From the NCBI GenBank assembly GCA_046705545.1, contig JBJKQF010000328.1:1-5272 (forward strand): a stretch of DNA of 5,272 bases, given 5' to 3'. Both the position numbers and the translations under genes were made by a program. The stretch's first letter is position 1. The number at the start of each line of letters is the position of its first letter. This DNA comes from JAMCXS01 sp046705545. Its GTDB lineage: Bacteria; Acidobacteriota; Terriglobia; UBA7540. Positions 1-4,951 of this stretch are shown in pieces. The notes under the pieces were generated by a model that saw only the letters and a program-made list of their open reading frames with translations, had not been told where the DNA came from and did not search any database.

Positions 1-125
1 CCTCTGCAAAGCTCGATACGCTTGCGGGTAAATTCCCGGAAGGCCGACGTGCCGGCCTGGAACCTCTTGTTCCCTTCCATGAGGTCAGCCCAGATTTGTT
101 CCGCGGCGGTTAAAACCTTTCGCAC
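1..125 (-). CDS. Probable beta-carbonic anhydrase, N-terminal 41 codons only (runs off the left edge)
   Basis: Beta-carbonic anhydrases are zinc enzymes that interconvert CO2 and bicarbonate, usually in the cytoplasm. Only the N-terminus is visible. It begins VRKVLTAAEQIWADLMEG and continues NKRFQAGTSAFREFTRKR, then IELCR. The EGNKRF-x-AG stretch, followed by a basic helix leading into where 'GQxP' would be expected, is typical of the N-terminal arm of this family. The zinc ligands (CxDSR and HxxC) lie beyond the window, so catalysis cannot be checked. The start is taken as GTG at 123-125: an in-frame TGA lies immediately upstream, and a good Shine-Dalgarno (AAGGAAG, plus coordinates 132-138) sits six bases away. 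The next in-frame ATG is 15 codons later and would remove part of the helix. The gene follows the flavoprotein reductase after 83 bp, so it is probably in the same transcript. The main alternative is an unrelated protein with a chance motif match. Confidence 0.72.
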   Translation of the reverse strand, partial: MRKVLTAAEQIWADLMEGNKRFQAGTSAFREFTRKRIELCR

Positions 126-208
126 TCAAAACTTCCTTTCCCGGCCGCCGAAGGCTTCCCGCAGCAACACCGTCAGGAACGACTCACGTGTCGCCCCGCC
201 GCCGGACT

Positions 209-919
209 CTAATCATATTTTTCGTAGCTGAGCGACCTGGAATCGTAGCCCATGGCGCGCAAGGCGTGCGAGACGTCGTCGACCATTTTTCGCAGGCCGC
301 AGATGTAAGCGTGGAATCCCGGCTTGTCCGCCAGATAGCGCGCGACGTGCTGCTGCACATATCCCGTGTGCCCCTGCCACCCGGGCGCGGGGCGGCTCAA
401 GGTAGGGATGAAGTGAAAGCCGGGATTCTCCGCCGCCAGCTTTTCAAACTCTTCCCGGTAGAGGATGTCCGACTCCCCGCGAACCCCGAAGATCAGCCAC
501 ACTTCCCCCTCATAAGGGCGGCGATAAAGTTCTTGGAGCATAGCGCGAATGGGCGCAATGCCGGTGCCCGTGGCGATAAAAGCGGAAACGGGATCGGGAG
601 GCTCGCGCAGAGTAAAAAAACCGAATGGCCCGGAGAAACGAATCGCGTCGCCTTCCTTCAGGTGAAACAGCCAGGAAGAGGCGCGGCCCTCCGGAAGCAT
701 GTTCAGGCACAGATCAAAGCCGTTGTCAGATCGCGGAGCGGACGCGATGGAATAGGGGCGGCGGATCTTCTGGCCGTTCGGCTCAAGCTCCAGAGAAACG
801 AATTGCCCGGGGCGGAAATCAAACTGGTGGCCGTTTGAGATCTGAAACTCAAAGTGCTTGGTCCGCTCGTTCGTGTACTGAACCCCGCGAAGGAAGGCTT
901 TAAAGTGGGAATGACTCAC
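209..919 (-). CDS. Ferredoxin-NADP reductase (FNR) family flavoprotein, FAD/NAD(P)-binding oxidoreductase
   Basis: This 236-residue cytoplasmic oxidoreductase would pass electrons between NAD(P)H and a carrier such as ferredoxin. An N-terminal FAD-binding barrel (about 1-105) carries RRPYSIAS at 53-60, which contacts the flavin, and GPFGFF at 97-102. A C-terminal nucleotide-binding fold (about 110-236) carries ATGTGIAPIRAML at 116-128, FGVRGESDILYREEF at 144-158 and YICGLRKMV at 205-213. The end SLSYEKYD places an aromatic residue near the C-terminus, as in many family members. There is no 2Fe-2S domain, so the iron-sulfur partner must be a separate protein. The start is GTG at 917-919, and its first bases overlap the stop of the upstream chelatase gene (GTGA). 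AGGA lies close upstream, which points to translational coupling. The family is clear; the physiological partner and the choice of NADH or NADPH are not. Other members are reductase components of oxygenases and CDP-deoxyglucoseen reductases. Confidence 0.9.
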   Translation of the reverse strand: MSHSHFKAFLRGVQYTNERTKHFEFQISNGHQFDFRPGQFVSLELEPNGQKIRRPYSIASAPRSDNGFDLCLNMLPEGRASSWLFHLKEGDAIRFSGPFGFFTLREPPDPVSAFIATGTGIAPIRAMLQELYRRPYEGEVWLIFGVRGESDILYREEFEKLAAENPGFHFIPTLSRPAPGWQGHTGYVQQHVARYLADKPGFHAYICGLRKMVDDVSHALRAMGYDSRSLSYEKYD

Positions 920-1320
920 AGTTCCTGTTCACCCTCTTCTTTCATCGCTTCTTGAATCCTGCCCAGGACCAACGAGGCCATCTCCGGGTGATCTTCCAGC
1001 GACCGGCCCACTCTGATTTCCAGCTCTGGGTGATTGCGCCGTTCTGCTTCTACCAGCTTGGGCAAGTCGCGGCGCAAGTGGATGCCCAGCGTAAGAAAAT
1101 AAGGAAGCACTACAATGTGGCCAAAACCTTCTCCCGCCACCTTAGCGATAGCCTCACCAAGCTCCGGGCGGCCCGGTCCTAGAAACGCCGCCTCGACCCG
1201 CGTACAAGGTCCGGCAGATTGAATCTTCTGAGCCAAGGCGCGAACGCCCCGGTTCGCTTCCTCGACGGCGCTCCCGTGCGCGAACAGCACAACGGCGGTT
1301 CGTAGGTCTCTCTTAAGCAT
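916..1320 (-). CDS. CbiX/SirB-type sirohydrochlorin chelatase, short single-domain form
   Basis: This 134-residue protein is a class II chelatase that would insert Fe2+ (siroheme) or Co2+ (anaerobic cobalamin route) into sirohydrochlorin in the cytoplasm. The sequence shows one copy of the CbiX fold. An N-terminal strand with LFAHGS gives the metal-site histidine H15, AAFLGPGRPELGEAI lies at 44-58, and LPYFLTLGIHLRRDLP at 72-87 gives the second histidine, H81. HPEM follows at 111-114. The length matches the short CbiX(S) form, which acts as a homodimer, rather than the two-domain form of about 250-300 residues. There is no C-terminal histidine-rich tail or Fe-S motif. The ATG at 1318-1320 is preceded by GGAA six bases away. 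The stop overlaps the GTG of the downstream FNR-like gene. Sequence alone does not separate cobalt from iron use. The absence of cobalamin genes nearby and the reductase partner tilt the inference toward siroheme. Confidence 0.88.
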   Translation of the reverse strand: MLKRDLRTAVVLFAHGSAVEEANRGVRALAQKIQSAGPCTRVEAAFLGPGRPELGEAIAKVAGEGFGHIVVLPYFLTLGIHLRRDLPKLVEAERRNHPELEIRVGRSLEDHPEMASLVLGRIQEAMKEEGEQEL

Positions 1321-1344
1321 AAGTTATTCCATACTAAAAAGTAC

Positions 1345-1350
1345 ATTTTA
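1345..1350 (-). promoter_or_regulatory. Candidate -10 element (TAAAAT) for the chelatase-reductase operon
   Basis: The minus strand has TAAAAT here, five of six matches to the sigma-70 -10 consensus, inside an AT-rich stretch about 25 bases before the chelatase ATG. The hexamer 17 bases upstream (TACGCA) is a poor -35, so this would be a weak or activator-dependent promoter. It is the best candidate in the spacer, but it is only a consensus match. Confidence 0.25.
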
Positions 1351-1472
1351 ACTCAAATATCTCATTTTGCGTAGGGGCATCCTTAGATCTCAATAGTGCC
1401 GTTTAGATAATTGTGGAAAGGAGGGCGCCGGTTGTTCCGGAAGTCTGCAAGCACTCAGTCGCAAGTCCCGTG

Positions 1473-1497
1473 CAACGCGTTCGGTTTGAACGCATTG
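1473..1497 (-). other. RNA hairpin, 10-bp stem with 5-base loop
   Basis: On the minus strand, CAATGCGTTC and GAACGCGTTG flank the loop AAACC. All ten pairs form in minus-strand RNA, counting one G-U. It lies 51 bases past the stop of the small membrane protein gene and about 150 bases before the chelatase start. No T-run follows, so it is not a standard intrinsic terminator. It may limit read-through, protect the upstream mRNA end, or belong to a leader structure. Confidence 0.4.
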
Positions 1498-1547
1498 GAA
1501 TCGCGCGGTAGATCTCGCAAAGCCCAGGCTCCTACCGGCAAAGCCGC

Positions 1548-1772
1548 CTACTTGCCTCTGCCTGCGACCTTCCGAGCGTCTTCTTTCCGGGCGTGCGGGG
1601 TCTGCCCCGACCGGAACACCCGGTTGGCAAATGGCATATTGAGAGTATCAAGCCGGCTTTCGATGAACCTCTGATATACCTTAAGCTTGGCCCTGAACAG
1701 AATCGTGGCAGAAACGACACCTAGAATGCAGCCGACTATGAAAATTACGAAAATGTACGTCCACGCATGCAT
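1548..1772 (-). CDS. Small single-pass membrane protein, 74 residues, function unknown
   Basis: I do not recognise this protein. Residues 4-26 (WTYIFVIFIVGCILGVVSA and following) form one strongly hydrophobic segment with small glycine and serine positions. A basic, amphipathic stretch follows (RAKLKVYQRFIESRLDTLN, about 27-45), then a polar C-terminus rich in lysine and arginine. The positive charges after the helix predict an outside-N, inside-C topology. There is no signal-peptidase site that I can see. It is supported as a real gene by a strong Shine-Dalgarno (GGGAG, plus 1780-1784, seven bases from the ATG) and by a well-formed sigma-70-like promoter about 76 bases upstream. It stands alone: ndk ends 272 bp upstream and the chelatase gene begins 227 bp downstream. 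A second frame of this stretch (1532-1720) is also open but has no comparable start signal. The alternative is a chance reading frame, made less likely by the clean transmembrane pattern. Confidence 0.6.
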   Translation of the reverse strand: MHAWTYIFVIFIVGCILGVVSATILFRAKLKVYQRFIESRLDTLNMPFANRVFRSGQTPHARKEDARKVAGRGK

Positions 1773-1847
1773 ACCTGCTCTCCCTCACCGGGGAACTTCA
1801 GGTTCGGCGGCGTGAGCACGACTGATGAAAAAGATTGCCCCGTGACA

Positions 1848-1876
1848 TTTATCCCAAGCTAGGAACGTAAAGTCAA
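1848..1876 (-). promoter_or_regulatory. Sigma-70-like promoter for the small membrane protein gene
   Basis: The minus strand reads TTGACT (plus 1871-1876), a 17-base spacer, then GATAAA (plus 1848-1853). That is five of six matches at -35 and four of six at -10 with ideal spacing. Transcription would begin near 1841, leaving a leader of about 70 bases before the ATG at 1772. An 8-bp palindrome, AAGCGCTT (1875-1882), overlaps the outer edge of the -35 box and could be a protein-binding site. This is a consensus match only. Confidence 0.5.
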
Positions 1877-1992
1877 GCGCTTATTTACTCAATGTACAAC
1901 ATCCGTCCGGGAGGCATCTGCGCACACGGACCAAGGAGGGTTTAGTTCATCAGGATGAAGAGCTTAGAAACGCAGAAAAGGTTCCCTAGCAA

Positions 1993-2010
1993 GGATTCCC
2001 GTTAGAATCC
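1993..2010 (-). terminator. Weak hairpin downstream of ndk, possible terminator
   Basis: GGATTC and GAATCC form a 6-bp perfect inverted repeat around a six-base loop, 35 bases past the ndk stop. The following minus-strand sequence (TTGCTAGG) has no T tract, so a Rho-independent mechanism is doubtful. Position after ndk and before the next promoter is the main support. Confidence 0.22.
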
Positions 2011-2044
2011 ACCCAGGAGAAGTTTCAGTTCTTGCGCGAAACGA

Positions 2045-2464
2045 TCAGGCGAGATCAATGCCGGGAAAGAAATAAGCGATTTCAAACGCGGCGGTTTCCG
2101 GCGCGTCGGAGCCATGGACAGCGTTGCGCTCGATGCTATCGGCGTAAAGCTTGCGGATGGTACCCGGTGCTGCTTGGGCGGGATTCGTAGCTCCCATCAC
2201 CTGGCGGAGCCGCGCGATCGCGCCATCCCCTTCCAGAACCATTACCAGGGCGGGCCCGGAGGTCATGAAGCTTGTCAGGCTCTCAAAAAAGCCTTTATCG
2301 CGGTGGACGGCGTAAAAACCTTCCGCTTCCTTTTTGGTCAGGCGGACCAAGCGAGCTGCAACCAGCTTGAGTTGATTGCTTTCGTAGATTTTGATGATAT
2401 CGCCCGCGTGGCCGGCTTCAACGGCGTCAGGCTTGATGATGGTAAGGGTGCGTTCGATGGCCAT
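2045..2464 (-). CDS. ndk: Nucleoside diphosphate kinase
   Basis: Ndk transfers the terminal phosphate from ATP to other nucleoside diphosphates through a phosphohistidine intermediate, balancing cytoplasmic NTP and dNTP pools. At 139 residues it is the normal length for the bacterial enzyme. The signature NAVHGSDAPETA lies at 114-125 with catalytic H117. The other nucleotide-binding residues are in place: K11 in IIKPDAV, Y51, F59 in GFF, R87, T93 in MGATNP, R104 and N114. The MTSGP motif (67-71) is intact. The ATG at 2462-2464 follows the purine-rich sequence AGGTAGG. The gene lies 117 bp after sucD on the same strand. That spacing and a candidate promoter in the gap allow separate expression, although read-through from sucCD is also possible. 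No residue expected for activity is missing. Confidence 0.98.
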   Translation of the reverse strand: MAIERTLTIIKPDAVEAGHAGDIIKIYESNQLKLVAARLVRLTKKEAEGFYAVHRDKGFFESLTSFMTSGPALVMVLEGDGAIARLRQVMGATNPAQAAPGTIRKLYADSIERNAVHGSDAPETAAFEIAYFFPGIDLA

Positions 2465-2500
2465 GTGCCTACCTATATGTTAGTTTGTTTGAAAAGATTC

Positions 2501-2530
2501 TTTATTGATGGATCCATTCAGAATAGTAAA
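2501..2530 (-). promoter_or_regulatory. Candidate ndk promoter with a palindrome in the spacer
   Basis: On the minus strand TTTACT (plus 2525-2530) and AATAAA (plus 2501-2506) are separated by 18 bases. Each matches the sigma-70 consensus at four of six positions. The spacer contains the 10-bp palindrome ATGGATCCAT (2508-2517), extendable to TGA/TCA arms with one extra base. This is a modest promoter match in a locally AT-rich gap; the palindrome could be an operator or chance. Confidence 0.3.
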
Positions 2531-2582
2531 TTGCTTCCGCACATCACGTTCTTAGACAGCAGTTCCGGGTCGCGGAGGAAAC

Positions 2583-3467
2583 TTATGAAGACGCTTTCGC
2601 TTGCAGCGCGCGCGCCATAGTTTCCCCGATCAGCGCAGGGCTTTCCGCCACGTGGATACCCGCCGCCTGGAAGGCTGCGATCTTGTCCGCCGCGGTGCCT
2701 TTGCCTCCGGAAATGATGGCTCCGGCGTGCCCCATGCGGCGGCCTGGAGGCGCGGTGCGCCCGGCAATGAATCCCACAACCGGTTTCTTCACTTTTGCCT
2801 TGATGAACTCGGCCGCCAGCTCCTCGCCGGTGCCGCCGATCTCTCCGATCACCACCATGCCGTGGGTTTCCGGATCGTCATTCATCAACCGCAATGCATC
2901 CACAAAGTTGGTACCGATGATGGGATCGCCGCCAATGCCGATGCAAGTGGACTGCCCGATGCCCAGCGCCGTCAACTGACCGACGGCTTCGTAAGTTAGC
3001 GTGCCGCTCCGCGAGATGACACCGATGTTTCCGGGACGGTGGATGGAGCCCGGCATGATGCCGATCTTGCACTTGCCCGGCGAAATGATGCCCGGGCAGT
3101 TGGGACCAATCAGCCGCGTTGGGGTTCCGGCAAGAAATTTGGCCACGCTCACCATATCAAGCGTCGGAATGCCTTCCGTGATGGCAACCACCAGGGCGAG
3201 ACCTGCGCCGGCAGCTTCCATGATGGCGTCCGCAGCAAAAGGCGGGGGAACAAAAATTACCGAAGCGTTGGCTCCCGTGGCGTCCTTGGCCTCCTGCACG
3301 GTGTTGAACACCGGGATACCATCGACTGCCGACCCGCCCTTGCCAGGTGTTACTCCGGCAACGACTTTGGTACCGTAAGCCACCGCCTGCTGGGTGTGGA
3401 ACATACCCTCGCGGCCCGTGATGCCTTGAACCAATAACCGCGTGTTTTCGTCAACCAGTATCGCCAT
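2583..3467 (-). CDS. sucD: Succinyl-CoA synthetase (succinate-CoA ligase), alpha subunit
   Basis: The alpha subunit binds CoA and carries the phosphorylated histidine of succinyl-CoA synthetase, the TCA-cycle step succinyl-CoA + NDP + Pi to succinate + NTP + CoA. Its 294 residues match the usual length of about 290. The CoA-binding Rossmann part starts with LLVQGITGREGMFH (11-24), followed by GVTPGKGG (38-45). GPNCPGIISPG (121-131) and ISRSGTLTYE (151-160) are conserved loops. The active-site histidine is H247 in GRRMGHAGAIISGG (242-255), and the conserved glutamate is E209 in IGEIGG. The ATG at 3465-3467 lies 23 bp after the sucC stop. No clear Shine-Dalgarno precedes it, so translation may depend partly on ribosomes finishing sucC. 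Everything expected for a working alpha subunit is present. Confidence 0.98.
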   Translation of the reverse strand: MAILVDENTRLLVQGITGREGMFHTQQAVAYGTKVVAGVTPGKGGSAVDGIPVFNTVQEAKDATGANASVIFVPPPFAADAIMEAAGAGLALVVAITEGIPTLDMVSVAKFLAGTPTRLIGPNCPGIISPGKCKIGIMPGSIHRPGNIGVISRSGTLTYEAVGQLTALGIGQSTCIGIGGDPIIGTNFVDALRLMNDDPETHGMVVIGEIGGTGEELAAEFIKAKVKKPVVGFIAGRTAPPGRRMGHAGAIISGGKGTAADKIAAFQAAGIHVAESPALIGETMARALQAKASS

Positions 3468-3490
3468 ATCAACGAACCATCACAATTTCA

Positions 3491-4654
3491 CTACTGTTTT
3501 GCCAGCGCGACGGCTTTTTCCGCTGCGTCTTTCATTCCGTTCGCCACGCTGAAGCTCAGGCCGGATTCGCGCAGGATCTTCTGGCCCAGGTCCACGTTGG
3601 TACCTTCCAAGCGGACGATGATGGGAACTTTGATCCCCAGGCTCTTCGCGGCCGCCACCACGCCGTTAGCCACAATATCGCAGCGCATGATGCCGCCGAA
3701 AATGTTGATCAAGACCGCGCGCACGTGCGGATCGCCCAGGATAATCTCAAAGCCGCGGCGCACCTGCTCTTCATTGGCGCCACCACCCACGTCCAGGAAA
3801 TTGGCCGGCTGGCCGCCTGCGTACTGGATGATGTCCATGGTGGCCATCGCCAAGCCCGCGCCGTTCACCATGCACCCCACGTTGCCGTCCAGGCGCACGT
3901 AGTTCAGGTTGTAATTGGAGGCTTTGACTTCCAGGGGATCTTCTTCATCCAGGTCGCGCAGTTCGCGGATATCCTTGTGGCGAAAGAGCGCGTTGTCGTC
4001 AAAATTCATCTTGGCGTCCAGTGCTAGCAGACGCCCGTCCTTGGTCAGCACGAAGGGGTTGATCTCCACCAGCGAGGCGTCGGTCGCAAGGAAGGCCTGA
4101 TAAAGTGCGGAGAAGAACCGCGCCGCGTCTTTGACCACGGCCGCATCCAGTCCCAGTCCGTACGCCATTTTGCGCGCCTGGAAGGGCTGGAGTCCCACGG
4201 CGGGGTCGATCACTTCTTTCAAGATCTTTTCCGGGTGATGCTCGGCCACCACTTCGATCTCCACGCCGCCTTCACTCGATGCCATGAACACCGGCGCCGC
4301 CGCCACGCGGTCGATCACCATGCCCAGATAGAATTCACGCTCGATCTCTAAGCCCTCTTCAATAAGCAGACGCCGGACCACTCTGCCCTCGGGACCGGTT
4401 TGAGCCGTCACCAGGGTCTTGCCGAGAATTTCGCCCGCCAGGCGCTCCACTTCCTGGGCGTCGTGCGCCAGCTTTACACCGCCAGCCTTGCCCCTGCCGC
4501 CGGCGTGGATTTGCGCCTTGACCACGGAAACGGGCCCGCCCAACCGGTTCGAAACCTCGCGCGCTTCCTCGGGCGTGTAAGCCACCTCACCGCGGGGCGT
4601 GGTCACGCCGAAGCGCGCCAAAATTTGCTTTGCTTGATATTCGTGAATCTTCAT
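3491..4654 (-). CDS. sucC: Succinyl-CoA synthetase, beta subunit (ATP-grasp)
   Basis: The beta subunit supplies the nucleotide site and part of the succinate site, and forms the enzyme with the sucD product. Its 387 residues equal the family norm of about 388. The N-terminal ATP-grasp domain has MKIHEYQAKQ at 1-10, the nucleotide-binding stretch VVKAQIHAGGRGKAGGVK at 44-61, and metal ligands N199 (EINPF) and D213 (ALDAK). The C-terminal ligase domain has GNVGCMVNGAGLAMATMD (257-274), NFLDVGGGA (285-293) and INIFGGIMRCD (316-326). Residue 20 is proline, as in E. coli SucC; a glutamine here has been linked to GTP preference, so ATP use is a reasonable inference but not proven. The ATG at 4652-4654 is fixed by an in-frame TAA three codons upstream. 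No obvious Shine-Dalgarno precedes it. sucD follows 23 bp downstream in the same operon. Confidence 0.98.
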   Translation of the reverse strand: MKIHEYQAKQILARFGVTTPRGEVAYTPEEAREVSNRLGGPVSVVKAQIHAGGRGKAGGVKLAHDAQEVERLAGEILGKTLVTAQTGPEGRVVRRLLIEEGLEIEREFYLGMVIDRVAAAPVFMASSEGGVEIEVVAEHHPEKILKEVIDPAVGLQPFQARKMAYGLGLDAAVVKDAARFFSALYQAFLATDASLVEINPFVLTKDGRLLALDAKMNFDDNALFRHKDIRELRDLDEEDPLEVKASNYNLNYVRLDGNVGCMVNGAGLAMATMDIIQYAGGQPANFLDVGGGANEEQVRRGFEIILGDPHVRAVLINIFGGIMRCDIVANGVVAAAKSLGIKVPIIVRLEGTNVDLGQKILRESGLSFSVANGMKDAAEKAVALAKQ

Positions 4655-4951
4655 CGTTGATTAGGGTGAAAACAAGTGCCCACGTGAAGCCTTGCGGCCG
4701 CCGCAGAACTTCCGACGGAGAATCTTTTACAGAAGGAATGCGGTTTCCGTCGTACAATGAATGAATACTGCGTTGCAAGAACCTGTCAGTATAGGGAATG
4801 TGGGCAAAAAAAGCAAATTGCGCCCAACGCCGGCGAAACGGAAGCCGGTCGGAAGCGAAGGTGTCTCCCTTAGACGGCCGTCCTAGAAGGCGCATTCCGC
4901 CGCGAGCAACGCAGACGCAGAAGAAAATCGCGAACGGCCTTACACACGCTT
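4655..4951. other. Divergent intergenic region between sucC and trpD
   Basis: These 297 bp separate the divergent sucC and trpD starts. They hold the candidate sucC promoter (4788-4816), a plus-strand TACAAT (4753-4758) that could be a -10 for trpD but lacks a well-spaced -35 (TTTACA is 21 bases away), a TGCGG/CCGCA hairpin (4693-4705) in the sucC leader, and a palindrome GACGGCCGTC (4873-4882). No supported gene, RNA gene or trp attenuator is seen. Confidence 0.5.
4788..4816 (-). promoter_or_regulatory. Candidate promoter for the sucCD operon
   Basis: The minus strand shows TATACT (plus 4788-4793), five of six matches to the -10 consensus. It lies 17 bases from TTGCTT (plus 4811-4816), a three-of-six -35. 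A run of seven T residues, which begins in the last two bases of that hexamer, fills the upstream part of the spacer. Transcription would begin near 4781, giving a leader of about 127 bases before the sucC ATG. Confidence 0.4.

Larger units (their letters stand above)
1321..1547 (-). other. Intergenic spacer between small membrane protein gene and chelatase gene, with two predicted hairpins
   Basis: No convincing coding sequence lies in this 227-bp spacer. Read on the minus strand, the first part is GC-rich and can fold into two neighbouring hairpins. One pairs plus positions 1473-1482 with 1488-1497 around a five-base loop. The other pairs 1506-1511 with 1532-1537 and encloses a short AGC/GCT stem. 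In the first hairpin one pair is G-U in minus-strand RNA but would be a C-A mismatch in plus-strand RNA, so it suits the minus transcript better. Neither hairpin is followed by a T tract. The last 80 bases before the chelatase start are markedly AT-rich, with the motif TGAGAT or TGAGTT three times on the minus strand (plus 1387-1392, 1359-1364 and 1350-1355). I saw no cobalamin-riboswitch-like conserved box. Confidence 0.4.
1773..2044. other. Intergenic region between ndk and the small membrane protein gene
   Basis: No gene is supported here. The region holds the end of the ndk transcript, a small inverted repeat at 1993-2010, and the promoter and leader of the small membrane protein gene (1848-1876 and about 70 bases of 5' UTR). 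The plus strand carries an isolated AAGGAGG (1933-1939) with no correctly spaced start codon. Confidence 0.5.

Noticed and set aside
188..838. 216-codon open frame on the plus strand
   Set aside because: It lies antisense to the FNR-family gene, which has intact FAD and NAD(P) motifs. The plus-strand translation shows no recognisable domain and is a by-product of GC-rich codon usage.
1321..1547. Cobalamin riboswitch upstream of the CbiX-type gene
   Set aside because: The spacer is about the right length and is structured, but I could not find the conserved B12-box sequence, and the hairpins do not match the known layout.
1411..1674. 87-codon plus-strand frame crossing the spacer and the small membrane protein gene
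   Set aside because: Low-complexity composition with no domain. Although AAGGAGG occurs just after the start, none lies correctly upstream of it, and the opposite strand has a better supported gene with a promoter.
1532..1720. 62-codon minus-strand frame overlapping the small membrane protein gene in another frame
   Set aside because: It shares sequence with the better supported membrane protein, and its start has no ribosome site or promoter of its own.
1955..2005. 16-codon plus-strand frame downstream of a perfect AAGGAGG
   Set aside because: The Shine-Dalgarno-like sequence ends about 15 bases from the ATG, which is too far. The peptide (MKSLETQKRFPSKDSR) has no recognisable feature and no promoter was found.
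2114..2620. 168-codon plus-strand frame across ndk and the sucD end
   Set aside because: It is antisense to ndk, crosses an intergenic region, and encodes no recognisable motif.
3725..4027. Several 100-codon plus-strand frames opposite sucC and sucD
   Set aside because: All lie antisense to fully conserved succinyl-CoA synthetase genes and have compositions typical of shadow frames.
4587..4895. 102-codon minus-strand frame covering the sucC leader and start
   Set aside because: It overlaps the well-supported sucC start in another frame and shows no domain.
4655..4951. Tryptophan attenuator upstream of trpD
   Set aside because: No leader frame with tandem tryptophan codons, no terminator hairpin followed by a T-run, and no T-box-like element were seen.
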